From NCBI GenBank assembly GCA_036826475.1, contig DAISWG010000012.1, positions 1-64,000 of the forward strand: DNA of 64,000 bases, in the 5' to 3' direction. The DNA is from Miltoncostaea sp036826475 (GTDB lineage Bacteria > Actinomycetota > Thermoleophilia > Miltoncostaeales > Miltoncostaeaceae). Below, one piece after another: positions 48,937-57,479 of this stretch (position 1 is its first letter; every line of letters starts with the position of its first letter). The position numbers were made by a program, and so were the translations under genes. The notes beneath the pieces were generated by a model. It was not told the origin of the DNA. It was given only the letters and a program-made list of their open reading frames with translations, and did no database searches.

Positions 48937-49851
48937 TCAGGCCGCGGTGTGGGGGGAGGCCCCCGAGAGGTCCCACCCGGCGGCGGTCGTGCCCGCACGC
49001 CACGCCGCCTCGTAGAACGCGAGCAGCAGGTCGTCGGGGTCGGCGCTCGCGCGGACGGCGTCGTGGGGCAGCACCGCGAGGGAGCCGTTGCCGGTGTCGG
49101 CCCACTCCGCCCCCGCCGGCAGCGGGTGCTCGCGCAGGCCGGCGGGCTCGGGCGCGGTGTAGCTGTAGAAGGCGGGGTAGGGGGTGCGGCGGTCGTCGCC
49201 GGGCCAGAAGCCGAACGCCACGACCTCGTGGGAGTACGCCTCGGCGCTCACGGGATCGGCGTCCCCCGGCACGGGCGCAGGCCGCCCCGAATAGCGCGCG
49301 TGGGCGAGGTCGAACGAGTGCCAGAACAGCTGGACGGGGCTCGCCTTCCCGGCGAACCCTCCGCGGAAGCGGTCGAGCACGCGCTGCGTCATCGCGAGCG
49401 TCCGCCACCAGCGGTGCACGGCGTCGGCGTCGTAGCTGTCGTGCTCCCGGTCGTCCGCGAACGGCGGGCTGTCGCCCAGGTCGAACGGCTGCGCCCGGAT
49501 CTCCACCCGCACCCCCAGCTCGTCGAGCGCGGCGAACAGGTCGGCGTACACGTCGGCGCAGGCGGGCCGGTGCGTCAGGTCCAGCGCGCGGCGCCCGCCG
49601 TCGCTCGTCGTCACCACGAGGCGGTGCTCCACGAGGTCGAAGGCGATCTCGGCCTCGATGTCGCCGGCGGGCATCGACCCGGTCGAGAGGCCGCGGTCGG
49701 TGACGTACAGCGTCACGTGCCACCAGTGGTTGCGGAAGGGCACCAGCGCCATCCGGATCTTGCCCACGATCTGGGTGTACCGGTGGACGGTCTGCTTGGT
49801 CGGCAGCCAGTCCTCGTAGGGGAGCGGCGGCCAGCGGTCCGGGGCGGGCAC
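48937..49851 (-). CDS. DUF5996 family protein
   Basis: The product is 304 residues from the GTG at 49851. It begins PDRWPPLPYEDWLPTKQTVHRYTQIVGKIRMALVPFRNHWWHVTLYVTDRGLSTG, a very conserved opening of the DUF5996 family, and continues VQLFWHSFDLAHARYSGRPAP, EAYSHEVVAFGFWPGD, PAFYSYTAPEPAGL. No catalytic function is known for the family. It is a single gene between glycosyltransferase units and is transcribed against them. The 88 bases separating it from the GT2 gene hold a GGGTCGCGACCC palindrome at about 48873. Confidence 0.85.
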   Translation of the reverse strand: MPAPDRWPPLPYEDWLPTKQTVHRYTQIVGKIRMALVPFRNHWWHVTLYVTDRGLSTGSMPAGDIEAEIAFDLVEHRLVVTTSDGGRRALDLTHRPACADVYADLFAALDELGVRVEIRAQPFDLGDSPPFADDREHDSYDADAVHRWWRTLAMTQRVLDRFRGGFAGKASPVQLFWHSFDLAHARYSGRPAPVPGDADPVSAEAYSHEVVAFGFWPGDDRRTPYPAFYSYTAPEPAGLREHPLPAGAEWADTGNGSLAVLPHDAVRASADPDDLLLAFYEAAWRAGTTAAGWDLSGASPHTAA

Positions 49852-49942
49852 GCCCGGAGCGTACGGGAGCGCCGCCGTCGCGCGCCCCGTCACACGTGCG
49901 CGCGTCCCCGGCGCGCCCGGGCGCGCCGACCCGCGCGGCCCC

Positions 49943-49969
49943 TCAAGACGGTCCCGCGCCTGCCGATAG
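49943..49969 (+). promoter_or_regulatory. FliA/SigD-type promoter of the GT2-TPR gene
   Basis: CTCAAG (TCAAG at 49943-49947) and GCCGATAG at 49962-49969 with 14 bases between them. A leader of about 35 bases with SD GGAAGGA leads to the ATG at 50011. Confidence 0.7.
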
Positions 49970-50010
49970 GGGCCCCGACGACCCAGGATCGACGAACCGG
50001 AAGGACCGGG

Positions 50011-52074
50011 ATGGGACTCAAGATCGCGAGCCTCTCCACGCCGAAGGAGCGGACGCCGCAGCGCCTTTCCCTCTGCATGATCATGCGCGACGAGGAGGAG
50101 CACCTCGCCCGGTGCCTCGAGAGCGTCCGGGGCGTCGTCGACGAGGTCGTGATCGTGGACACCGGCTCCGTCGACCGCTCGGTGGAGATCGCCGAGTCGT
50201 TCGGCGCGCGGATCCTGCACGAGGAGTGGAAGGGCGACTTCGCCGGCCCGCGCAACACCGCCCTCGACGCGGCGACGGGTGACTGGATCCTGGTCCTCGA
50301 CGCCGACGAGGAGCTGGTCGACGGGGCGAGGGTGCGCGACCTGCTCCACGACGAGACGATCGAGGGCTACTGCCTCCGCGAGGTCAACTTCATCGGCGAG
50401 GAGCGCGGGATCGAGAGCGTCGTCAACTCGGCGTTCCGGATCTTCCGCAACCGGCCCGCCTACCGGTACAGCGGCGCCCTGCACGAGCAGATCATGGGCA
50501 CCGTCGACCCGGAGGGCGGCCGCTGCACCCGGTTCGTCGGCATCGAGATCCACCACTACGGCTACCTCGAGCCGACCACCCGGGCGAAGGAGAAGACCGA
50601 CCGCAACATGGCGATCGTGATGGACGAGGTCGCGCGCAAGCCGCACGACTCCTTCACGCTCTTCAACGCCGGCGTCGAGTTCCAGCGGGTCGGCCGGATG
50701 GACGAGGCGCTCGACTACTTCACGCGCTCCTTCCGCGAGCTCAGCTCGCTCAAGGCCTACTACGCGTCGCTCCTGCTCCGGAACATCGTCGCCACCCTGC
50801 ACGCGCTGGAGCGGTGGGACGAGGCGCTCGACGTGCTGGCCGACGCGCTCCAGGCGTATCCGGACTTCACCGACCTGTACTACCTCCAGGGGCAGATCCA
50901 CACCTCCCGGCGCGAGTACCGCGCGGCGGTGAAGAGCTTCCGCCGCGCCATCGAGCTCGGCGACCACGGCGGCGACCGCTACCTGGCGCAGGCCGGCATG
51001 GGCTCCTTCTACTCGTGGCACGCCCTCGGGGTGCTCCACGAGATGATGGGCGACACCGCCGAGGCGGTCCGCTGCCAGCGCAACGCCATCCGCGAGGCCC
51101 GCGGCCACTACGCCGCGCCCGTCGTCCGGCTCACCCGCCTGCTGCTCCAGACCGACCCGCCGCTCGCCGTGCGGGAGTACATGTCGTCGATCATCGCGCC
51201 CGCCCGGCGCGAGGAGTCGCTGCGCGCCATCGCCGACGTGCTGCTGCACGAGGACCACGCCGAGCACGCCCTCGCGGTGCTCGCCGAGGCCCGCGAGCTG
51301 AAGCCCGAGGACGGGGCGATCGCCCTGACCATGGCCGACGCGCTCATCCGGCTCGGCGACCTGGACGGCGCCCGCGCGCAGCTCGACGGCATCGCGCCCG
51401 GCACGTCCAGCCACCAGCTGGCCCACGCCAAGCGGGTGCTCATCGGCCTGATCGCCGACGACGCCGACGAGGCGCGCGCGGGCATCGACGGCCTGCGGCC
51501 CGTGGCCGACGGCCTCTACGCCACCGCGTACACGCTGGCGCTCGCCGCCGCGACCGACCCCGCGGGGGACCTTCCCGAGCTGCCCGCCGGCGCCGACCGG
51601 GACGCCGTGCTGGCCGCGGTGATGGAGCTCTCCGCGACGCTGCTCGGGCTCGGCGAGCTGGCCACGTTCAACGCCCTGGTCCCGCTGCTCTACGGCATCG
51701 CCGAGTCGCGGCGCGACGTTGACGGCCGGCTCGGGTATCTCCTCTACGTCAACGACTTCCCGGACCCGGCCGCCGACCGGCTCATCGCCGCGGTCGAGGC
51801 GGGGGACGCCACCCCCGACGCCCTGGCCGCCCTCGGCCGCATCTGCCAGTCGAAGCAGCTCGACGAGGACGCCGAGGCGTTCCTGCGGGCCGCCCTCCAG
51901 CACGACGAGCAGAACATGTCCCGGCACATCGACCTGGCGGGTCTGCTCGCCGGGTCCGGGCGGTACGCCGACGCCGACGCGGTGCTCCGCGAGGGCCTCA
52001 TGGTGTACCCGCACTCCAGCGTGCTGCGGGAGCTGCGCCAGTCGATGTCGCTGCTCGCGGGCGCCGGGGTCTGA
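50011..52074 (+). CDS. GT2 glycosyltransferase with a long TPR domain
   Basis: The product is 687 residues. The GT2 module (about 18-210) has LSLCMIMRDEEEHLARCLESVRGVVDEVVIVDTGSVDRS, DFAGPRNTALDAATGDWILVLDADEEL with DAD near residue 97, and YRYSGALHEQI. From about 215 to the end, repeated 34-residue helical pairs form tetratricopeptide repeats (FQRVGRMDEALDYFTRSFRE, ALERWDEALDVLADALQAYPD, LHTSRREYRAAVKSFRRAIELG). The TPR part may bind the acceptor protein, as in O-linked transferases. A FliA-type promoter and the neighbouring flaG-fliD make flagellin a good candidate substrate. Confidence 0.82.
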   Translation: MGLKIASLSTPKERTPQRLSLCMIMRDEEEHLARCLESVRGVVDEVVIVDTGSVDRSVEIAESFGARILHEEWKGDFAGPRNTALDAATGDWILVLDADEELVDGARVRDLLHDETIEGYCLREVNFIGEERGIESVVNSAFRIFRNRPAYRYSGALHEQIMGTVDPEGGRCTRFVGIEIHHYGYLEPTTRAKEKTDRNMAIVMDEVARKPHDSFTLFNAGVEFQRVGRMDEALDYFTRSFRELSSLKAYYASLLLRNIVATLHALERWDEALDVLADALQAYPDFTDLYYLQGQIHTSRREYRAAVKSFRRAIELGDHGGDRYLAQAGMGSFYSWHALGVLHEMMGDTAEAVRCQRNAIREARGHYAAPVVRLTRLLLQTDPPLAVREYMSSIIAPARREESLRAIADVLLHEDHAEHALAVLAEARELKPEDGAIALTMADALIRLGDLDGARAQLDGIAPGTSSHQLAHAKRVLIGLIADDADEARAGIDGLRPVADGLYATAYTLALAAATDPAGDLPELPAGADRDAVLAAVMELSATLLGLGELATFNALVPLLYGIAESRRDVDGRLGYLLYVNDFPDPAADRLIAAVEAGDATPDALAALGRICQSKQLDEDAEAFLRAALQHDEQNMSRHIDLAGLLAGSGRYADADAVLREGLMVYPHSSVLRELRQSMSLLAGAGV

Positions 52075-52108
52075 CCCCGCGCCCGGCCCCCCGTGCGGGG
52101 GCCGGCAT

Positions 52109-52135
52109 ACAGGAAACGCCCGCACCTGCCGATCA
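52109..52135 (+). promoter_or_regulatory. FliA/SigD-type promoter of flaG-fliD-fliS (weaker -35)
   Basis: GCCGATCA at 52128-52135 matches the shared -10. The -35 position holds ACAGG (52109-52113) instead of TCAAG, with the same 14-base spacing. SD GGAG precedes the ATG at 52194. Confidence 0.5.
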
Positions 52136-52193
52136 CGGGGGAACGAGGGCGCCCGTCCCGGGGCGCTCACCGCAATCCGCGAACGGAGTTGAC

Positions 52194-52538
52194 ATGGACG
52201 TCACCCCCCTTCGCCCCGACGCGAGCGAACCCGCGATCCGTGCCCCACGCTTCCTGCGGCCGCCGCCCGGGACGGAGCCAGAGCCTCCCACGGAGGAGGC
52301 GCACCGGCTGGCCAGGCCGAGCGAACGCTGGACCCCGCCCAGCACGCTCAAGTTGGACCTCCACGCCGCCGATGTGACCGCGAGGTTCGAGATCCACCAG
52401 CCGACCAGCAGGGTGACCGTGACGATGCTCGACAGGAACACCGGTGAGGTCCTCCGCGAGGTGCCCGACCGGCGCGTGCTCGAGCAGATCTCGGCCCTGG
52501 CCGCGGCCACCGGCATGAACGTGGACGCCACCTCGTAG
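52194..52538 (+). CDS. flaG: FlaG-family flagellar protein
   Basis: A 114-residue protein. The N-terminal ~45 residues are Pro/Glu-rich and disordered. The C-terminal half is the FlaG domain: TARFEIHQPTSRVTVTMLDRNTGEVLREVPDRRVLEQISALAAATGMNVD. FlaG proteins lie just before fliD and influence filament length or assembly; the mechanism is unclear. fliD follows after ten bases. Confidence 0.85.
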   Translation: MDVTPLRPDASEPAIRAPRFLRPPPGTEPEPPTEEAHRLARPSERWTPPSTLKLDLHAADVTARFEIHQPTSRVTVTMLDRNTGEVLREVPDRRVLEQISALAAATGMNVDATS

Positions 52539-52548
52539 GCCGGGGGCG

Positions 52549-53886
52549 ATGAGCACCAACGGCACAACCCGCACGGCGGGCCCCGCGATCAGCTTCAGCG
52601 GCCTCGGCTCGGGGATCGACACCGCCTCGATCGTGAGCCAGCTCATGAAGCTGGAGCGCGCCCCGATCGACCGGATCAACGCCGACAAGACGACCCTCAA
52701 CACCAAGAAGGGCGTCGTCCAGGAGATCAACGGCCTCCTGGGCAAGCTGCGCGACGCGGCGGCGGAGATGTACAAGCCGAACGCCCTCGCGGCGAAGACC
52801 GCGAGCGCCGCCGACGCGTCCATCCTCGGCGCCACCGCCACCAACGCCGCCGCCGCCGGCACCTACAATGTCGTGGTCACCAGCCTCGCCCAGGCGCACA
52901 CCCTGGCGTCGGGCGCCGCGCCGTCCCTCACCGCCGGGCAGAGCCTGAGCATCGGGGTGGGGGGCACCACGGTGAACGTGGCGGTGCAGGCCGGCGACGA
53001 CCTCCAGAAGTTCGCCGACCGGATCAACGGCACCACCGACGCCGGCGTCTCCGCCAGCGTCATCAACGACCGCCTCGTGCTGATCTCCAAGGAGAGCGGC
53101 AGCGCCAGCTCCGTCACCGTCGGCGGGACCGCCGCCGCCGGGTTCGGCTTCGCCACCACCCAGTCCGGCACCGACGCGGCCGCCACGGTCAACGGCCTGG
53201 CCGTCACCAGCTCGGGCAACGTCATCGAGGGCGCCATCAACGGCGTGTCGCTCAACCTCACCAAGACCGGCGCCACCACGGTCACGGTCGGCGCCGACAA
53301 CGGCGCGAACCTGAAGAAGGCGCAGGCGTTCGTCGACGCCTACAACGCCGTCGTCTCCAACATCAAGCGGGCGACCGCCTACGACGCCGCCACCCAGACG
53401 GCCGGGACGCTCCAGGGCGACCAGACGATGAGCTCGCTCCTGGGGCAGCTGCGCGGCATCGCCGGCTCGGCCGTGGGCGGCATGGCCGACGGCTACAACT
53501 CGCTCGCCCAGATCGGGATCACCGGCTCGCGCGACGGCACGCTGACGCTCGACCAGGCGAAGTTCACCGCGGCGATCACCGCCGACCCGGCCGCCGTGCA
53601 GAACGTCTTCGGCAAGGACGACGGCAACGGCACGACGAGCGCCGGCGACGGCATCGCCCGCCAGATCCAGGCGTTCTCGAACAGCTTCTCGACGGACATC
53701 ATCTCGGCCCGGCTCACCGGGTACACCAACTCCGCCAAGCGGATGGACGACCGCATCGCGTCGCTCGAGGCGATCATGGACCTCAAGGAGCAGACGCTGA
53801 AGGCGCAGTTCGCCGCCATGGAGAAGGCCGTGTCGCAGTTCCAGAGCCAGGGGGCCAACCTGTCCTCCCAGCTCGCGGCCCTGTGA
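52549..53886 (+). CDS. fliD: Flagellar filament cap protein FliD
   Basis: The product is 445 residues. The FliD N-terminal domain is ISFSGLGSGIDTASIVSQLMKLERAPIDRINADKTTLNTKKGVVQEINGLLGKL. Central repeats follow (GTYNVVVTSLAQAHTLASG), and the C-terminal domain is FVDAYNAVVSNIKRATAYDAATQTAGTLQGDQTMSSLLGQLRGI, SLAQIGITGSRDGTLTLDQAKF, ending in a coiled coil (RLTGYTNSAKRMDDRIASLEAIMDLKEQTLKAQFAAMEKAVSQFQSQGANL). It caps the growing filament and folds flagellin into place. It is exported by the flagellar system. Confidence 0.95.
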   Translation: MSTNGTTRTAGPAISFSGLGSGIDTASIVSQLMKLERAPIDRINADKTTLNTKKGVVQEINGLLGKLRDAAAEMYKPNALAAKTASAADASILGATATNAAAAGTYNVVVTSLAQAHTLASGAAPSLTAGQSLSIGVGGTTVNVAVQAGDDLQKFADRINGTTDAGVSASVINDRLVLISKESGSASSVTVGGTAAAGFGFATTQSGTDAAATVNGLAVTSSGNVIEGAINGVSLNLTKTGATTVTVGADNGANLKKAQAFVDAYNAVVSNIKRATAYDAATQTAGTLQGDQTMSSLLGQLRGIAGSAVGGMADGYNSLAQIGITGSRDGTLTLDQAKFTAAITADPAAVQNVFGKDDGNGTTSAGDGIARQIQAFSNSFSTDIISARLTGYTNSAKRMDDRIASLEAIMDLKEQTLKAQFAAMEKAVSQFQSQGANLSSQLAAL

Positions 53887-53952
53887 TGAGGCCGAGCGCG
53901 ACCGGGCGCTGACCCGGACCCTCCGAACCCGACCGACCGAAGGGGCCACGAC

Positions 53953-54372
53953 GTGCCGCTGACCGAGCTCCGCCAGTACACCGCCCACACCGCGCAGACC
54001 GCCACCCCCGGCCAGCTCGTGGTCATGCTCTACGACGGCTTCCTCCGGTTCTGCGCGCAGGGCCGGGCGGCCTTCGAGGCGGGCGACGTCGGCGGCTCCG
54101 GCAACCGGTTCACCCGGGCGCAGGACATCGTGACCGAGCTGCGCGTCACCCTGGACATGACCCAGGGCGAGATCGCCACCAACCTGGCGAGCCTCTACGA
54201 GTACGTCGGCGAGAAGCTCACCGCCGGGCGGCTCCAGAAGGACATGGCCGAGATCGACGAGGCCGTCCGCGTGATGACCGACCTGCGCGCCGCCTGGGTC
54301 CAGATCGCCGGGACGCAGCGGCCCGCCACGGACCGCCGCGGCCCCGTGGTCGGCGTGAACCTTGCTGGCTGA
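53953..54372 (+). CDS. fliS: Flagellar export chaperone FliS
   Basis: The product is 139 residues from GTG 53953 with SD GAAGGGG. FliS features are LRQYTAHTAQTATPGQLVVMLYDGFLRFCAQGRAAFEAGDVGGSGNRFTRAQDIVTELRVTLDMTQGEIATNLASLYEYVGEKLTAG. FliS binds the flagellin C-terminus in the cytoplasm and prevents early polymerisation. A second, shorter FliS paralogue lies at 57480. With two flagellins in the window, one chaperone per flagellin is possible. Confidence 0.93.
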   Translation: MPLTELRQYTAHTAQTATPGQLVVMLYDGFLRFCAQGRAAFEAGDVGGSGNRFTRAQDIVTELRVTLDMTQGEIATNLASLYEYVGEKLTAGRLQKDMAEIDEAVRVMTDLRAAWVQIAGTQRPATDRRGPVVGVNLAG

Positions 54373-54706
54373 GCTCCGCCGCCTGCGCGAGATCCAGCTG
54401 GAGCAGGCCGAGGCGCTCGCCGCCGCCGACCTGGAGCGGCTGACCGTGCTGGACGGCGAGCGGCTGCGGGTGCAGGCGCGCATCGTGCCGAGCGACGCCC
54501 CGGCGCTGTCGCCGGCCGACGCCGCCGAGGCCCGCGCCCTGGCCGCGCTGCTCGAGCGCGACCAGCGCGAGCTGGTGGAGCGGGCCGGCGCCGCGCGCGA
54601 CGCGCTGCGCGCCGAGCTGGGCTCCCTGCGCTCCGGCCGGAGCGCGCTGGCGGGCTACCGCCCCGCCGCCGCCGGCAGCTCGCTGTACCTCGACAGCGCC
54701 CGCTGA
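54362..54706 (+). CDS. FliT/FlgN-like small helical protein
   Basis: The product is 114 residues from a TTG that overlaps the fliS end by 11 bases. It is entirely helical and rich in Leu, Ala, Glu and Arg (LAELRRLREIQLEQAEALAAADLERLTVLDGERLRVQARI, LLERDQRELVERAGAARDALRAELGSL). The tail, GYRPAAAGSSLYLDSAR, resembles the ends of FlgN/FliT-type export chaperones. Position after fliS is where fliT usually lies. Its client would then be FliD. This assignment is by position and shape, since the family is poorly conserved. Confidence 0.68.
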   Translation: MLAELRRLREIQLEQAEALAAADLERLTVLDGERLRVQARIVPSDAPALSPADAAEARALAALLERDQRELVERAGAARDALRAELGSLRSGRSALAGYRPAAAGSSLYLDSAR

Positions 54707-54760
54707 CGCACCCGGGGCCACCGGCCCCGCGGCAGGTGCGGCAACCCGGCGGGGCGTGGC

Positions 54761-54803
54761 TATGATCCCCCGGTCCCGGGCCCGCCGACCGGAGGAGACC
54801 CGC
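54761..54803 (+). promoter_or_regulatory. Glycogen phosphorylase promoter -10 and ribosome-binding site
   Basis: TATGAT at 54761-54766 is close to the ideal sigma-70 -10. The leader of about 30 bases ends with GGAGGAG seven bases before the ATG at 54804. No FliA-type element is present, so this gene is probably controlled separately from its flagellar neighbours. Confidence 0.6.
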
Positions 54804-57356
54804 ATGAAGGTCCACGAGGTGGACGTCAACCCGGCGCTTCCCGAGCGCATCGCATGGCTCGGCGAGATCGCCCGCAACGTCTGGTCGGCATGGAGCCCCG
54901 AGGCCGGCGACCTCTTCGCCCGGCTCGACCCGGAGGGGTGGGAGCGCCTCGGCCACAACCCGGTCTCGCTGCTGCGCAACCTGCCGCAGGAGACCCTCGA
55001 CGCCGCGGCCGACGACGAGAGCTTCGTGGCGATGGTGGCGCGGGTCGCCCGCCGCCTGGACGCGTACGTGAACGAGCCGGGCTGGCTCCTCGCGACCGAG
55101 CCCGACGCGCGGGACATGCTCGTCGCGTACTTCTCGCTCGAGTTCGGCCTCGACGCCGGCATCCCGCTCTACTCGGGCGGCCTCGGCATCCTGGCCGGCG
55201 ACCACCTGAAGTCGGCGTCCGACATCGGGGTCCCCCTCGTGGGGGTGGGGCTGCTGTACCGCAGCGGCTACTTCCGCCAGCAGCTCGGCCCCGACGGCGG
55301 CCAGCGCGAGCGCTACCCCGCCACCGACTGGTCGGACCTCCCGCTCACCGACGTGACCCGCGCCGACGGCACGCCGGTGGTCGTGGAGGTGGAGGTCGGC
55401 GACGACTTGGTCCGGGCCGCGGCGCGCCGCATCCAGGTGGGCCGGGTGCCGCTGCTGTTGCTCGACGCCGACATCCCGGGCAACAGCGACGAGGTGCGGG
55501 AGATCACCAGCACCCTCTACGGCGGGGACCGGGAGCGGCGCATCCGCCAGGAGATCCTGCTCGGGGTCGGCGGCGTGCGGGCCCTCGCCGCGGCGGGGAT
55601 GACGCCCACCGTGTTCCACATGAACGAGGGGCACTCCGCGCTGCTCGCCCTGGAGCGCATCCGCGGCCTCATCGACGACGGCGGGCTCAGCGCCGCCGCG
55701 GCCCGCGAGCAGGTGATCGCCTCGACGGTGTTCACCACCCACACCCCCGTCCCCGCGGGCAACGAGACGTTCGAGCCGGAGCTCGCCCGCCGCTACCTGG
55801 AGCCGATGGCCACCGCGATCGGCATGACCTGGGACGAGCTCGCCGCCCTCGCCGAGCATCCCGACGAGGGCGAGGTCGACTTCGGCATGACGCCGCTCGC
55901 GCTGCGGACCTCCGGGTTCGCGAACGGCGTCGCCGCGCTGCACGGCGACACGTCGCGGCGCATGTGGCAGGGCCTCTGGCCGGAGCTGCCCCTGGACGAG
56001 GTCCCGATCACGTCGGTCACCAACGGCATCCACGCCCCGAGCTGGCTCAGCCGCGAGATGCACGAGCTGCTGGAGCGCTACATCGGCCCCGCGCTGCGCG
56101 AGCACCCCGAGGACCCGGGCGTGTGGGACCGCGCCGAGCGCATCCCCGCCGGCGAGCTGTGGCGCGTGCACGAGCTGCGGCGCGAGCACCTCGTGCTGTT
56201 CGCCCGCGAGCGCCTGCGGGCCCAGCTCGTGCGCCAGGGCTCGCGCCGGGTCGCGAGCCGCGCCGCCGGCGACGCGCTGCGCCCCGACGCGCTCACGCTC
56301 TGCTTCGCCCGCCGCTTCGCCACGTACAAGCGCGCCTCGCTGTTGTTCCGCGACCCCGACCGGCTGGCGCGCCTGCTCGACGACGAGCGCCGCCCGGTCC
56401 AGATCATCATCGCCGGCAAGGCGCACCCGCTCGACGTGCCCGGCAAGGAGGTGCTCCGCGACGTGGTGCAGGAGTCGCAGCAGCCGCGGCTGCGCGACCG
56501 GATCGTGTTCCTCGAGGACTACGACATGCACGTCGCGCGCTACCTCGTGCAGGGCGCCGACGTGTGGCTCAACCTGCCCCGCCGGCCCCTCGAGGCCTCC
56601 GGCACCAGCGGCATGAAGGCGGCGGTCAACGGCGGGCTCAACCTGTCGGTGCTCGACGGGTGGTGGGCCGAGGGCTACACGCCCGACACCGGCTGGGCCG
56701 TCGGGAGCGGCGAGCAGTACGAGGACCCGGAGGAGAACGACGCGGTCGAGGCCGAGGCGCTCTACACCCTGCTGGAGCGCGAGGTGATCCCGGCCTTCTA
56801 CTCCCGCGACAGCTCCGGCCGCCCCCGCGAGTGGACCACGATGATGACGTCCGCGATCCGCAACGCCGGGGGGCGCTTCAGCACCGGGCGGATGGTGCGC
56901 GAGTACGCCGAGCGCGCGTACCTGCCCGCGCACCGCAGGGCGGTGCGCCTGGCCGCCGGCAGGGGGGAGGCGGCGGAGGAGCTCGCCCGCTGGCGCGAGC
57001 GGATGGAGGCCTCCTGGCCCGGCGTCAGCGTCCGCAGCCAGGTGCGCGCCGACGGCTCCGTCGCCGTCGGCTCGGAGCTGGCGGTGGAGGTGGTCGCCAC
57101 GCTCGGCGCCCTCACCATCGACGACGTCTGCGTCGAGGTCGTGGCCGGCCCGCCCGACGGGCAGGGCGGGATCGTGCCCCGCCGCGTGGTGTCCGGGATC
57201 CACGAGGGCGCGACCGGCGCCGGGCAGCGCTTCCTGGCCGTGGTGCCCGCCGAGGAGAGCGGCCGCCTGGCCGTCGCGGCGAGGGTGGTGCCGCAGCGGC
57301 CCGATGGCGGCACCGAGCCGGACTTCCTCATCGCCTGGGAGGACGGAGAGGACTGA
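54804..57356 (+). CDS. glgP: Alpha-glucan (glycogen) phosphorylase, GT35
   Basis: An 850-residue protein. It starts with the DUF3417-type domain of actinobacterial GlgP (MKVHEVDVNPALPERIAWLGEIARNVWSAWSPEAGDLFARL), then VAYFSLEFGLDAGIPLYSGGLGILAGDHLKSASDIGVPLVGVGLLYR, VFHMNEGHSALLALE, VFTTHTPVPAGNETF, ARRFATYKRASLLF and the PLP-lysine region EASGTSGMKAAVNGGLNLSVLDGWWAEGY near residue 600. It releases glucose-1-phosphate from glycogen or maltodextrins. An ATG 48 bases upstream lacks an SD. It splits two flagellar blocks but has its own promoter. Confidence 0.95.
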   Translation: MKVHEVDVNPALPERIAWLGEIARNVWSAWSPEAGDLFARLDPEGWERLGHNPVSLLRNLPQETLDAAADDESFVAMVARVARRLDAYVNEPGWLLATEPDARDMLVAYFSLEFGLDAGIPLYSGGLGILAGDHLKSASDIGVPLVGVGLLYRSGYFRQQLGPDGGQRERYPATDWSDLPLTDVTRADGTPVVVEVEVGDDLVRAAARRIQVGRVPLLLLDADIPGNSDEVREITSTLYGGDRERRIRQEILLGVGGVRALAAAGMTPTVFHMNEGHSALLALERIRGLIDDGGLSAAAAREQVIASTVFTTHTPVPAGNETFEPELARRYLEPMATAIGMTWDELAALAEHPDEGEVDFGMTPLALRTSGFANGVAALHGDTSRRMWQGLWPELPLDEVPITSVTNGIHAPSWLSREMHELLERYIGPALREHPEDPGVWDRAERIPAGELWRVHELRREHLVLFARERLRAQLVRQGSRRVASRAAGDALRPDALTLCFARRFATYKRASLLFRDPDRLARLLDDERRPVQIIIAGKAHPLDVPGKEVLRDVVQESQQPRLRDRIVFLEDYDMHVARYLVQGADVWLNLPRRPLEASGTSGMKAAVNGGLNLSVLDGWWAEGYTPDTGWAVGSGEQYEDPEENDAVEAEALYTLLEREVIPAFYSRDSSGRPREWTTMMTSAIRNAGGRFSTGRMVREYAERAYLPAHRRAVRLAAGRGEAAEELARWRERMEASWPGVSVRSQVRADGSVAVGSELAVEVVATLGALTIDDVCVEVVAGPPDGQGGIVPRRVVSGIHEGATGAGQRFLAVVPAEESGRLAVAARVVPQRPDGGTEPDFLIAWEDGED

Positions 57357-57364
57357 CCGCGCGC

Positions 57365-57392
57365 TCAAGGATCGGCCGGCAGGGGTCGAGAA
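57365..57392 (+). promoter_or_regulatory. Weak FliA-like promoter before the second fliS operon
   Basis: TCAAG at 57365-57369 and GTCGAGAA at 57385-57392 have the standard 15-base spacing, but the -10 keeps only G.CGA..A. It precedes fliS2, the HDOD gene and the basal-body operon by about 90 bases. Confidence 0.35.
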
Positions 57393-57479
57393 GGATGGTG
57401 CCGGCACGGGTTGGTCGCCGGCGCAGAGGGGACGGAACCCCGGCGAATCATCCATCCCGACCGCAGAGGTCCGTCCAGG

